From: Bursaphelenchus xylophilus
Taxonomy: Eukaryota; Nematoda; Chromadorea; Rhabditida; Aphelenchoididae
Direction: 5' to 3'
Assembly: GCA_904066235.2 (NCBI GenBank)
Contig: CAJFCV020000006.1
Span: forward strand, 7,998,001 to 8,062,000
DNA: 64,000 nt
A program made the translations under genes and the position numbers. Under the pieces are notes generated by a model. It made no database searches and had not been told where the DNA came from. It was given only the letters and a program-made list of their open reading frames with translations. Shown one piece after another: positions 33,167 through 44,896 of the stretch (within the stretch, counting starts at the first letter, position 1; every line of letters begins with the position of its first letter).

Positions 33167-35441
33167 TTAGAAATATTGCTTAAAAATCATGATATTATGA
33201 CTAGTCAAATCCACAATGTTCTGAGGGAGAAAAGGTGCAATTGTTGCTTCAAGAACACCAAGTAGATGACCTAAATAGTAATTTTTTTGTGGATTCGTCT
33301 CTCTCCCTACCTGCAACGACATCAGAGAAATAATGGCGGCCCAAGGCAACTCGGGATAGGCCAAGGATCACGGGGACTACGTAGATAAGCAGCTTACACA
33401 CCGCACATTGTATGTTGAGCATTTTAATTCTGCAAAATTTCTTTTGATAAGCACCTATTATATTTATTTACCCCAAAGCGCACACCATCGTGGCTCGAGA
33501 TGTGTGCCCTGAGGGGAAACTGAATTTGTCGGCAACCGGCGCCTCGTAGATCTGATCATCGTGATTGTAGGGCGGTCTTGGCCTTCGAACCGCCAATTTG
33601 ATTAATCCCACAAAGGCCAAGTCGATGGCAATTCCTGGAGAAATAATGCATCAGGCAAACAAATGAATCAGGCTTACGCAGACGTCAACTCGAGCTTGTA
33701 AACTTTTTTATTTGGCCAGAACTTTCCTAATTCCAGCTTCCACAGACAAAAGGTTTGTAAATTATTGTTTTGTGTGCAAACAGAAACTAAAGAGTACTAT
33801 TCCCTTGGGTCAAAGTTCTTTATTGAACACTGTTTACATTGGTGAAAGAACGGGTAGCAATTTGGGTACAATTGAGGTGTTGGGGAGCAAATAGAAAGCT
33901 CGAGATGGAATGGGACGGTCAGCGAACTCGATGGGATGAGTCAGCGATGGAGAAAATCACTGGGAAGAAGTCAAAGGTGTTGAGTGTTGGCCATAAATGA
34001 ATGAAATACGAAGCTCAAATCAACGCAATGATTACAAACTCAATATCTTATCCAAAATGATCGTCACTCAGTCTCTGGCCCAAACCCTGACTTGACGTCT
34101 CAGTTGAAGGAAGGGCGAGGTCCCTGGATCTTCTCTGAAGCCTCAGCCGCTCCAAATCCGGCTTCTCTCTTTCCGTACCACCCATATCCATAAGCCGGGT
34201 AGCCATATCCGTATCCGTAGCCGGGCCATCCATAATAATATTGGGCGGCGGCTTCTTGGGCGACGAATCCGATGAGGAAGAGAGCAACGAAGATGGAGAG
34301 AGTGAACTTGGACATGCTGATCGTAGAATGGATCGACTGATGTTGGGCTCTGTTGATTGTGAGCTTATATTCTCCCGGCTGTTTGACTGTTGGGAGGCCT
34401 TGGCAAACTTTCGGAAACCAGTTCGCGAACTCGGCGCCCGAGCCCGAAGAGATGGCTCTTGTCGTCTTGATTTCGTTTTGTTTGTCGTATAAGTAAAAAG
34501 CGGGTCCAGGAATAGCATCGGGCGCGCGCGGGTCGAGGGCTCTGTTTGTTGCGGGAGCGGGGGTTCGAGATGGTTCCAAAAGTCGGAGGGCAAATAACGC
34601 GCGAGCACGCTCGGTTGTTTGCCTCCGGGTACCCGGCATTTGTCAATTGTTAAAATGCAGAGAAATACACAAAACGCGACAGAACAGGCTTTATTCCGCA
34701 TAAAAAACTCCAAAATTTGCGCAGGGATTTAACGCTGGGACCCGCCCAAATTGTAGTCACCATGCTCAGGTGTATAAATTGAGAGAGTTAGGATGGAGGG
34801 CATCAGTTCGACTGTTCATTACTTCAGAATCATGTCTCGAGTCACTCTCTCCATCCTCGTCGCTCTCTTCCTCATCGGATTCGTCGCCCAAGAAGCCGCG
34901 GCCCAGTATTATTATGGATATCCGGCCTATGGATACGGTTACGGCTACCCTTACTACGGTTACTACGGCTACTACGGCAAACGAGAAGCCGGTTTCGGAG
35001 CTGAGGAGAAGATCCAGGGTCCCCGACCCTCGTTCCAATGATCGGAAGACGCGATATTCGATTGTAATCACTGATCCTCAATTCCATTTTTCGATTCATT
35101 GCCCGGTATTATGAGAAAATAAACATTTCTCGCATGCAATTTTGAGGGAATTACTGCATCTTTTTGTGAACAATATAAAAAATTTTAAAGCTCTGACCGT
35201 AATTGTGTAATACGTTCAAAGGGACCTTACCGAACAGTAGAACCGCCCATTTCCATTGAATTTCCTGACTGTACTCGGCAACACAAACATAAATGAACAC
35301 GGAGACACTGAATATGAGCCAGGGGATGCCGTGCGCACTCCACTCGATCAACAACAATGGGAAACGGGCGTCGCGAGAGAGATTGGATTGGGTCCAGACA
35401 CGTGAGATGTTCAAGGAAACACGGGCATCGTATTCCAACAT
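33167..35441 (-). CDS. PLPP6: PAP2-superfamily phosphatase, PLPP6-like (polyisoprenoid/presqualene diphosphate phosphatase)
   Basis: Four minus-strand exons (35231-35441, 33472-33634, 33311-33429, 33167-33270) give 198 residues. The three catalytic motifs of the PAP2 superfamily are present: [12 protein letters not shown] (C1, KxxxxxxRP), [11 protein letters not shown] (C2, PSGH) and [18 protein letters not shown] (C3, SRxxxxxHxxxD). The RRPRPxYN wording and small size match PLPP6/PPAPDC2, which dephosphorylates isoprenoid and presqualene diphosphates at the ER or nuclear envelope. Hydrophobic segments flank the motifs ([29 protein letters not shown]). A TTTTCAG acceptor lies four bases before the ATG, indicating a trans-spliced start. 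Intron 1 is 1.6 kb and contains two YG-rich peptide genes, one on each strand. Confidence 0.9.
34100..34315 (-). CDS. YG-rich secreted peptide precursor A
   Basis: An intronless frame of 71 residues: a signal peptide ([24 protein letters not shown]), then a Tyr/Gly/Pro-rich stretch of [13 protein letters not shown] type, then a dibasic KR and a C-terminal peptide [21 protein letters not shown]. It is a paralogue of the plus-strand gene 516 bases away, with which it shares the signal peptide, the KREAGFGA junction and the KIQGPRPSF end. The composition recalls nematode YGGW-type neuropeptide-like or antimicrobial peptides (the nlp/fip group), but the match is general. It lies inside intron 1 of the PAP2 gene and on the same strand as that gene. 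Confidence 0.8.
   Translation of the reverse strand: MSKFTLSIFVALFLIGFVAQEAAAQYYYGWPGYGYGYGYPAYGYGWYGKREAGFGAAEASEKIQGPRPSFN
34832..35041 (+). CDS. YG-rich secreted peptide precursor B
   Basis: An intronless frame of 69 residues: a signal peptide ([24 protein letters not shown]), a [20 protein letters not shown] stretch, a KR site and a C-terminal [18 protein letters not shown]. It diverges from its paralogue on the minus strand; between the two starts lie 516 bases that should contain both promoters. A TATA-like TATAAATT is present at about 34773-34780, 52 bases before the ATG, compatible with a strongly regulated short transcript. It is antisense to, and nested in, the PAP2 phosphatase intron. 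Function is not established. Confidence 0.82.
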   Translation: MSRVTLSILVALFLIGFVAQEAAAQYYYGYPAYGYGYGYPYYGYYGYYGKREAGFGAEEKIQGPRPSFQ

Positions 35442-35768
35442 CTATCTGAAAAGTGGAGCGTTACATTCATGACCGCTTGTCCCATGAATATCTTGTGACA
35501 CTTGTAAACACATAATCACAAGGCTTTGAATAAAGGCATTGTCTACAAGACCTAACCCATACTACATTCAATCACTCAACCAATCATGTTTGTGTTGACT
35601 AAGGCCCCCTACAAGCAGGTCAACGTCATCCTTTCTTTGCAACAAAACAATAACTTCCTTGGATTTCCACTCAGCACAAGGCATTTCCAAACAAACAGTC
35701 ATTGAACTTTATTACGGTAATTATAATACAACCAAGCCACCACAAATAAAATCTAATTGATAGCGCTA
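35442..35768. other. Gap between SLU7 stop and PLPP6-like start
   Basis: Contains the SLU7 3' untranslated region and the upstream region of the PAP2 gene. No other feature is recognised. Confidence 0.4.
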
Positions 35769-37816
35769 TTATTTTTTGCTCTTCTTCGCCTTCTTGGCCC
35801 ACCGTTCTTCTACTTGAGCTGCCATGGGATCTGCCGAGATTGTTTTGGTCAGATTGTAGGCTTCTGTTTCGGCTTCTGTGGGTTTCTTTCCGAATTCCTC
35901 GTAATGGGAGTTGTACTTCCTCTTTCTTTCGTTCAACTCTTCTTCTTTATTCTCCCTAATGGCTTCCAATTTTTGTTTTTTCAGCTTTTTGATGGCCTTC
36001 TTTACTTCTTTGTCCTTTTTTCTTTGTTTCGCTTCTTCTGATTCGGATTCTGAAGATGACGAAGATTCTGATTCCGCCTTCTTTCCCTTTGACTTCCTCT
36101 TTTCCTTGTTCGATGATTCTGCATCTGAATCCGAATCTGAACCAGATGATGTTGAAGATCCAGAGCTGTCCTCTGACTTCCCTTCTTCTTCATCCTTCTT
36201 TTCCGCTTTCTTGTCTTTTTTCCGCTCCTGTTTGTCCTTTTCTACCTTCTTCTCCGTATCTCCAGTCTTCTTGAAGGCATTAATCCGTCTCTCCATCTGA
36301 TCTGAAGGTAACTGTTGTTCCAATTCGATTCCCTGTTCTCCCAAACAATACGAGTTCTTGATGGTTGAGTGACAACATTTGTATCCCCATTTCCTGTTCT
36401 TGTACCAACTCCCAAATACTGAAGTATGATTCCCCGGATGCACGTCTTCTTCGTATTTACTCTTGATGGCAGCCCTCTCAATTCCTTTTATCACCTTTCC
36501 CTTCCGATTATATTCCACATAATTCTCAGTCTGCGCCAAGAGAAGTTCCTTGGGAGGGGCTTTGAGATGTTCTTCACCGCCATACTTCTCCAGGAGTTTC
36601 TGTTTGGTCTCATCTTTTGTTCCACTGCTCTCCTTCTCGTATTCTTTCCGGAGTTGCTCCAATTTTGTTGGTTCGGCCAGGGCATGCACATCAATACCTT
36701 GTCGTTTCGCTCCCCACGCGAAGACCTGTGCTTTATTTGCATCCACAACTTCTCCTGTATATCTGACAAAATTCTCCCCGGCAAATTTTGCAGCCTCTTG
36801 TTCCTTTCCAGGACGACCAGCAAATGGATTTTCTCTCATCGACCTTGATTTAGGATCATAATAAGGCCCGTTGGGATCGAGATTATACAAGTATTTAGCC
36901 GTGTCTTCTCGGATTCGGAGGTTTCTGACAGTAATTCGTGTTCGGGAGTCCATATCTACACTCTGAGCAGGAGCAGCATCATCAGCATATTTATCTTCAT
37001 CTTGTTCGACTTCTGGTGCATCCTCAACTCCATCTTGTATCTAAAATCATACGGTAAATAGCGTAAAACAAGTCATAATCGTGCTCGCATTACATATCAC
37101 CTAATAAATAAGAAAGTAGAATAAGCTGTCACGCACATTTTTATTTTTAATAAGTTTCCTCGTCTCTTCCATCTGTTCATAATCCTGAGCAACCTCTTTA
37201 TAGTTAGATGCATCATACCCATTCCATCGATCTCTCTTCGCATCATATCCCAATTCCAATTTTGGGGCAACATAATCGTCAGCAGCAATGTTTGACTCTG
37301 TTTTGTTAGCTCCTTTCGATCTGGGTCTTTCAAAACAATCTTTTTTCTTATGCCCCATAGCTCCGCAGTTCTCACAGGCGCCCTTTCTGAACTTGGTAGC
37401 CACTCGCCCAGTTGTTCCACGGGGATACCACTCGGCCAACTTTGCCTCCATTTTCTGTCGTTCGGGATGTGGACGTTGATGCTAAAACCAAATGTTAAGA
37501 ATTTAAATTACACAATTCATGAATGATCGGAGAAACTTCCTAAACAAAAAACAATAAATGTTTTAAAGCTTACTTGCAGAGTTGGACCGGAGTGTGGGAT
37601 ATACCATGGTGTCTTCTCGATGAACTCAGGGATATGAGGATTGATGTCTCTTCCGGTTTCTACATCCACCATAGCTGGTGCCGTTCCGGCTTTTCTCTGT
37701 TCCTCCAAGTCCTTCTGCTTTCGGTACTCGTCCTTTGTTCGTCGTTGATCAAACTCATCGCCCATCGAAGATCCCTGCTTCAAGACGGCAGAAATCGGGA
37801 GATTCGGGGTGGCCAT
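35769..37816 (-). CDS. SLU7: Pre-mRNA splicing factor SLU7
   Basis: Three exons (37574-37816, 37137-37481, 35769-37040) encode 619 residues (human 586). SLU7 acts in the second catalytic step of splicing and helps choose the 3' splice site. Family marks are [16 protein letters not shown] near the N-terminus, the CCHC zinc knuckle [14 protein letters not shown] with the following ERPR, the long conserved block from [23 protein letters not shown], and the [25 protein letters not shown] segment. The C-terminal part is a Lys/Glu/Ser-rich low-complexity region, then a basic end. Two clean GT-AG introns. In a genome where several genes seem trans-spliced this is an expected housekeeping factor. Long frames on the opposite strand of the last exon are shadows. 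Confidence 0.95.
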
Positions 37817-38589
37817 CCTGTCTTGAAGTAAACTGTAATAGTTAGAGAAGGAAACTGGTAAAAAATACTAATTAAAGACTTTATAACAAACGATAAAGCA
37901 ATAAACACTAGAACAATTTATTCGTCTCTAAAATCTTTTTGGAAGAAAAATCTTTCAAAACACCGCTCGCAAGCTGCGCCCACACGGCACGCACAACTCA
38001 AATGCCATTTTATACTTTGCAAACGAGAGCAAGGCCAACATTTCGGCGAACAGCTGAAGTCCGAAAAGAGCCGCATACCCTACACAAAAATGACGTGAAA
38101 ATTTTACGCAATTTACGACTCATTATTTTATCCGCATTTGCTGAATGCACTATCTTAGATTTGGTTTCCTCCATGGCGATGTCCACAGATATTATCAATT
38201 TTCCATTCCCAACCAAACAAGGTTATTGGAAGATCGGGAAGTTGAGTAACGTTAACGTCACCCACCGTGTGTGAAAGCTTTCAAAAACAACCTAAATTTA
38301 TTCTTTCATTTTCCAAATCAACAACAATTAGATGGGATAAAGTCAAATTGGGGCAGCGGGAAATACTGAAGACCCATAATCAGTAAGGAAGACATAATTA
38401 TAGATTATAACTCGTTTTAGATGAGTAATAATATGATTAATTCGAAAATGGAGAGATCTGAGAATGAATACAATAAAAAGTGAGCAAATAAAACAACATC
38501 CCTCAGGATACTAAACATTTGAGTCCTCAAAGACGAAGAATACCAGTATAACGCTGACACTGCGGAGAAAGGTGTAAACAAAAATATAA
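37817..38589. other. Upstream region of SLU7 and 3' end of the gp210 gene
   Basis: No supported gene. A plus-strand frame at 37939-38274 has no family features. Promoter of SLU7 and 3' untranslated region of the nuclear pore gene are expected here. Confidence 0.35.
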
Positions 38590-41500
38590 TTAATTGTAGA
38601 ACCGGCTGACTACTTGTTTCAGACGATTGTTGGGGCTAATGGAACCGTTGAAAAGCTCGTCATGGCTGGATCCGGCTGATTTGTTGGACAATCTGGGCGA
38701 ACTCTGATCCACGTAAGCCTTGTTGACAGGAGTGGCAAACTTTCTTGAGGTGGCTGGTGCCTTCTTTGCCAGCTCTTGATCCGGAGTTGAATGGAACAGA
38801 GGGGATGCCGACAAGTCTGTAGAAAGACCCAGGGATCCATCATGGGTAGTCTGGTAGGCATAGACACGAGAAGAGTTCAGGCTGGGCCGGACATACGGCT
38901 GACGTTGGGAACACGCGTAGTAAACTAGAAAGGCTATTATAAACATAATTTAGTACTTACCAAACATGAACAAGGTAGCCACAGCAAAGGAGAACATCAA
39001 CATAATCGAGATTCCGGGATTGTTATCAAAGAATTCTCCCAGCAGCCTTCCAATTCCACTCTTGGCTTCATCTGCAGTCTGCTTTACATAGTTATACGAT
39101 TGCCCTAAAGTCAAATTGCTGTCTCCAGTTGTATCAGCTTCATCCTTCAGTTCTTCGGGACTCAAATCTGCCACTGACAATCGCAGGAAGGTGGCAATTC
39201 TATGATCTTTCGGATCCCAAACCTTAAGGACAGTCTCCCCATCATACTTCAAATAAATTCTCAGAGTTCTTCGATCATCAGATGATTCAATTTCTGTCAG
39301 ATCGAATCGATGAGGCCTGTAGGAGACCTTGTTCCTGGCTGCATGCAGGACTCTTCCCCGGTTGTCTCTGAATCCCACATGAACGGTGATCCAATTTCCT
39401 GGGATTAAACTCTCTCGGATTCTGTGAACGTTCCCATCAACGGTCAAATGAATCGACTTGGCAGCAGTAACTTCGACAGTGACAAAGTGGCTGTTATTAT
39501 AGACGGAGTTGTTGTGCTCCACCAAAATGGCGCCGACCCCTTCCAAAGAGCCGGATTCAAGGATAACCTCGGGAATTCCATCAGCAGTTTGGCCCGATTT
39601 CACGCCAAACAATTTCTCAGATTCCTTGCTAGCTTTATAGACAACTTCTTCCACTGGTCTGAAATCAACAGTTAAACAATCAGAAACAAAACGCGGTTGC
39701 GATAAAGTTATGTTACCAACCTGTTAATGCTCAACGGAAGTGAAGCCAGTGGAGTAACTCTAATTGTGGGTTGTTTATCCAAGAACGGAGCGACGAAGTT
39801 CACCGGATCGTGGACATTTATCTTAATGACATCATTGAAATGGGATTCTCGGGTCAAGAAATGTCGATACGAGCTGGAATGGGCAGTGACTTTAACCTCC
39901 AGCTCGGCAATTCCACTCTTCAACCCCCTGAGCTGTGTAGCAAACTGATTCTCCTTCTTCTCTCTGACCAATTTGTGCATTACGGGTTCAAAATTGAGGA
40001 TCTCCGAGTCGGCTTTGGAGAGCTTCCATTCCACTGTTAACGGGTAATCTGCTCCTCCAAAAGCAAACGGACTCTCGTCTGAGCCCGCAATTCCTTCAAC
40101 TCGGGCTTCCAACACTTCTCCAGTTTCCACCAAAGAGGACGACACAACGATTCTCACACCGGCCAACGAAACCACCTTTAAAATTACAGTATCCGAAGTC
40201 ACAGTGTGGCCGGAGTATCCGACCACTCCTTTGATGGAACTGTATCCAAGTGTTTGAGTTGAATGGATAAGGCCGTTGGACGAAATTGAGGCAATTGCAG
40301 TGTTATTCATCTCGAAATTTACGGGATGGATTGGCTGGGGACCTCCAATTATTTCCAGCTAAACTTATAAAACATTATTTTAGGTACCTATAATTTACAA
40401 AAAAAAAAATGAAAGACTTGCCTGGAATACACTTTGTGGGATCAGTGTGACCTCTCTTGGATCCAAAATCAAAGGAGCAAATACTTGAAGATGATGTGGA
40501 GTACTTCTAACAGTCTTTCCAGTAGCAGAAATTGCAAAGACAATAATCTGAGTAACGCCAACTTTGACTCCAAGGGCGTTATAGGTAAGTAATCCTTGTT
40601 TATCCAGGGAAACGAGATCATTATTGTATTCCAAGTTCAGATTGATCTCCTGGATGTCTTCCAAAGCGAATTCCTGGCCCTCCACATCGATGACGACCAC
40701 TTCAAGTGGGACTTCCTTTTGAACCTCGACGAACTCAGCTCCCCGGATTCGAATTTCACTAATCTCGGTTACTTTAACATCCACCTTCACTTCATGTCCG
40801 CCAATACAAAGGTCATGAACCACGAGTTTAGTGAGACCTTCTTGAATGGGGCTCAATTGAATCTGGGTTTGGCCGGGTTCCTTTGGGTTGGTCAAGAGAT
40901 GAGCATTCACGTATTGCCCGCTGACAGTGTAGTCAATCCAGAAATGTCCAGAACCCCCAACAAGTGTGACAACTCCTCTAGCTTCCTTCTGATTCCAGAG
41001 AACAATTGAAGTTGGAGTGGCAGCCGCTTTGTCAACAAGATTCAGTGTCAGGTGTGAAGAAAGTGTCTTTCCAATAGACTTTTTCGACTTCTTGACATCA
41101 AATTGGGAGGTAGAGGCCTGGATATCAACAACACCAGCTCTTCCAGAAGGTTGGATCACGGCATAAACTAAAAATAAAAAGAATAAAGATCAAATAAATA
41201 TTACTTACTGAATTCTTGCTCTTCAGCTTTGTCAAAGCGATCAATCGAAGCCAGACTCGTTTGTTTCACCCTGAAATCAACGACAAGAGATGAAACTGAG
41301 GAGAATTTCCGTTCCATGGCATCTTCACCTTGGCTTGAGCAGTGGCCAAACGCCGACAATTCCAAATAAGAGGGTTCTCCAAAGAAGACAGAGTGCTAAA
41401 ACAATAATCAAAACTCTAAACGTATCCCTACCGTCGAGGTTGGGCAATTTCCGCCTTTAGAAACCTTGGCTTTGCTCCTCTGAGTTAGTGCAATTCTAGA

Positions 41501-44024
41501 TGGAACAGAGCAACAGAGCTTGGCTTGGGCAACAGATTGGGCTGGGAACGGCAAAGAAGTACTTCTTCTGTTCCCAACCTTCACCGAGACCGTAGTTTCG
41601 GCAATATTTTCTTTGCAGACAGCTCTGTAGACATCTCCCGTGTTCTCAATTTCTCCGATCTGACCGTTTCCGGCCTCAACCTTCGCATAATATTTGCTTG
41701 GATCAAACGTAAATGGTCTTGGGCCACCTTCAAATTTAAAAGGAGCGGATGAACCGAGGCCAAGAAGAAGTTCCGTGTCAACAGTAATCTAAAGCAATGT
41801 AAAAACCCAATCGAAACTCTTACCTTGAGTGGTGGAAATGCAAATATATCAATCTGAGCTTTCAAACTTCCATAGGAGACAGTAATCTTAGAATCCCCAA
41901 CAGCCTTAGCAACAAGATGGATAGTAGAACATCCGCGATTCTCCTCAGGGATTGCGCCGGGTTTCGCTAAAACAAAATCACATAAGATTATTGAATAACT
42001 TACATTTATCGACTTTAAACACATTCTGATTCGAAACCTGGACAGTAAAATCAAAGTTTCGGCAGTCAGTGAATGGCACTGGTGATCCATTCAGCTCGGT
42101 GAACATCTTGATATTCAGAGTGAGAGCGGTTCCAATCTCGGCTTCAAGGACTGAAGGACCAAATTCAATGCCCTTGGGCTCAATTACAATCACCTAAACC
42201 AAATAAAAGAATAAAAAAACAGCTAACCCTACCTTCGAGATATCCCGATGTTGCTCATTTCTATAATCAGCCACATGTACGATCGTTTCTCCAATTTCTC
42301 CACTACTGACAACTCCAGATTCAGAAATCCCAGCAATATTTTTATTTTCAGTTGACCACACAAAGACTCCAGACCCTCCTTTCACCTTCAATTTGTAATT
42401 GTACGGATAGTTTCGTTGATATGGGAAGATCAAAGTTTTAGGAGTGAGATCAATGGGATCAAAGATTTCGGTTTTCTGTTCTCCATAAATAGGAACCGCC
42501 ACTTTCTGGGTATATCCATTGACATCGATGAGTTCCGTGAAGTGGGATTTGATGGTGATTTGCCCAGTCCTCTTCGCTCTGACTTTGAAATAGGTGCCGT
42601 TCTTTGAAGATTCGATTTTTTCGAAGTGGTCGCTCAAGTCCGTTTCAAAACGGGCATTCTAAAAATATAAATCAAAAGCAAAAACACTTACTTCAGGAAT
42701 AAACACGTTCTTTCCTTGCAAATCGAGCAGTTTAACTTCAATTTCATAAGAAAGTCCAGCTTGTAGAACCCAATTATTTCCTCGGCTAATGGTGAAGAAG
42801 ATTGAATCTGGCTCCACCACATATACATGAGCACTCTGGGGTTTAAAACCGGCCTTTTGTTTGACGGCTAAACATAAAACTCACAAAAAACCAATAACTT
42901 ACTAGTATCGTATAACGTAACTTCCACATTCCCCAATGCGTTTGCGGTCAGGTAATTGGTTGTTGGATCCAAAGAGCAGACATCAGGATCGCTCACAACC
43001 AGCTCATACTGATCTTTCGGAACAGCTAAAGAGTACTATTATAATATATCATTCCTATACTCACGCTCTGTGGCTCCTTGTTTGAGAATGACAGCACTAT
43101 AAGGAATGACCGATCCGGCGGTAACAAACAAATCTTCTGACGGGATAAGCAGTAGGTTGGCCACAACATAGAGTTCAATTCCATGAGGTGCAACATACTA
43201 AAACGTTCATAGTAATAACAGAAAAGAAAAATTACACTAAAGTCCGATTCGCTGAATCTGGCGGTCAATTTAGCAGCCCCAGTTTGAATTCCTTCCACCA
43301 GAACCACATATCCCTTCTTTTTCTGCTTCTCCAAATCCTCGATTCCAGGTGGAGCGTCGTATTTGCTCTGAGAAAAAGGAATAATTCTCAATGGCCTTCT
43401 AGACGAATCGGCAAACTCAAACGACCAATCAAATGGGATATCTCCAAGAGCTGAGAAAGCGTGCCCTTTGGCGTTGAAAGCATCCACATACATCCGAGCT
43501 GGAGGGGCTTCGAGGAACAAAAGATCGGTGATGGTTTCTACTTTGATGGAATGGATAACGTCCACAGACACCCCACAGGAAAGTGTTACCCCACTATCTA
43601 AAATAATGAAATAACAGAGACAGCAAATGGTGTCCTAAAAATAAAAAGGTAACAAAAACATACTGAGATCTCGGGCGAAGATGGTTGCACTTTGTTCATC
43701 AGCATGTTTCGATCTGGACGTTAAAAGGGCCTTGTCCGAACATCCATTGGCTTTGGGATCTATTGGCTCGATGGAAGCAACATCGGGACGAGTGGACCTC
43801 CTGAAAGCACGAATCCCATTAAAAATACATTTTATAAAACGATAAGTACTCCTAAAACCTTACCAAGAAAAACATGCGCCTCCCGGATGTGATACCTCGA
43901 GCAGAAAGGTTACTTGATTTGATGGATGATACGGCAATAAAACTCGCGGAACGTTGAGTCGAAATGCATTTAGGCCCACAAAGAGCCCAAGAGCTATAAG
44001 CAATAAGGGTTTGGGGAAACCCAT
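38590..44024 (-). CDS. NUP210: Nuclear pore membrane glycoprotein gp210 (worm npp-12)
   Basis: Fifteen minus-strand exons, 43864-44024, 43664-43800, 43236-43597, 43065-43197, 42903-43025, 42692-42867, 42233-42658, 42004-42193, 41824-41966, 41432-41788, 41209-41395, 40422-41167, 39721-40358, 38961-39658 and 38590-38924, sum to 4812 bases and 1603 residues. gp210 is a type I protein of the pore membrane: a signal sequence (GFPKPLLLIALGLFVGLNA), a very long lumenal part of immunoglobulin-like (BID_2-type) repeats, one C-terminal transmembrane helix (SIMLMFSFAVATLFMFG) and a short tail facing the pore. Matching segments include LNVPRVLLPYHPSNQVTFLLE at the start, GGSGVFVWSTENKNIAGISESGVV, and ARFETDLSDHF. 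It is shorter than human (about 1890). The 3' splice junction at 40421 uses a GC donor (CAG/GCAAGT). The tail after the helix is Ser-rich. Confidence 0.93.
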
Positions 44025-44896
44025 GCTGAAATTGTTTCGGGTAAATGTATAAGGTCGGAAAAAACGCGATTGAACACCAATTTATCCTGCAAAAACAGCA
44101 AACTGTCAACTAAAAACCGAGAAAATATATTTCGAAAAAAATAAAAAAATCCCGCTTTTCTTTATCCTGTTTGTCAATTGTTTTCGTGGTGGGACAATCG
44201 GATTTATAACGCGTAGAGCAACATTCAAAAGACTATCTTTTCGATTAATTAGCCGTAATTGCAATATTTTGCTGCTTACTCAGTAAAGGAGAATATATTA
44301 TATTGTCCCACAGAAGGAAATCCGTATTCTGGCTCAAGAATCATTCGCTGACTACATAAACGATACAAAGAGTAAGTTCAACCAGGATGATGATAATTTA
44401 TTGTGTGAACGACAGGCCTAGGTGTTCTATGAACAATGTTCGATCACTCAACTGGAATTGCGATTTTTTGATACCACTTGTAAGAGAAAATTCAAAAGTT
44501 CTTGTAAGACAATATATATTATATAAATTATATATATTATGTACTGTAAAATTGCATTTCTTCGGGGGCTTCTGGCGAGAAAGAGTTGTGGCGTGGGTGT
44601 TGAAAAATCATTTGATGTCGCTGACAAAGCACCAAGAAATCGTTCGTACTGTTGTTTGTGAGTTATTCTGAAAGTTGGTTGAAATGTTCGGGCGCAGCTC
44701 GGAAAATAGGCCTAGAAAAATATGCATATTTGAAGAGTTGATTTTTTCTCGTTATAAGCCGACGTGCGCCCGAGTTCCGTTTCGTTCGCATGCAAAATTT
44801 TCACAAGCATTACTGTAGGTCTGGGCGCGAACTGCGAGAGCTTGGTCGTTTTTTGGTCGTTTTCCCACCACATCGCGGAATCTTATCGAGTTTCCA
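44025..44896. other. Divergent upstream region of gp210 and the unknown 327-aa gene
   Basis: AT-rich, with an imperfect AT palindrome near 44510-44545. A plus-strand frame at 44387-44671 lacks supporting features. It should contain promoters for both neighbours. Confidence 0.35.

Noticed and set aside
35911..36861. Long Ser/Phe/Leu-rich plus-strand frames
   Set aside because: Antisense shadows of the Lys/Glu/Ser-rich SLU7 exon.
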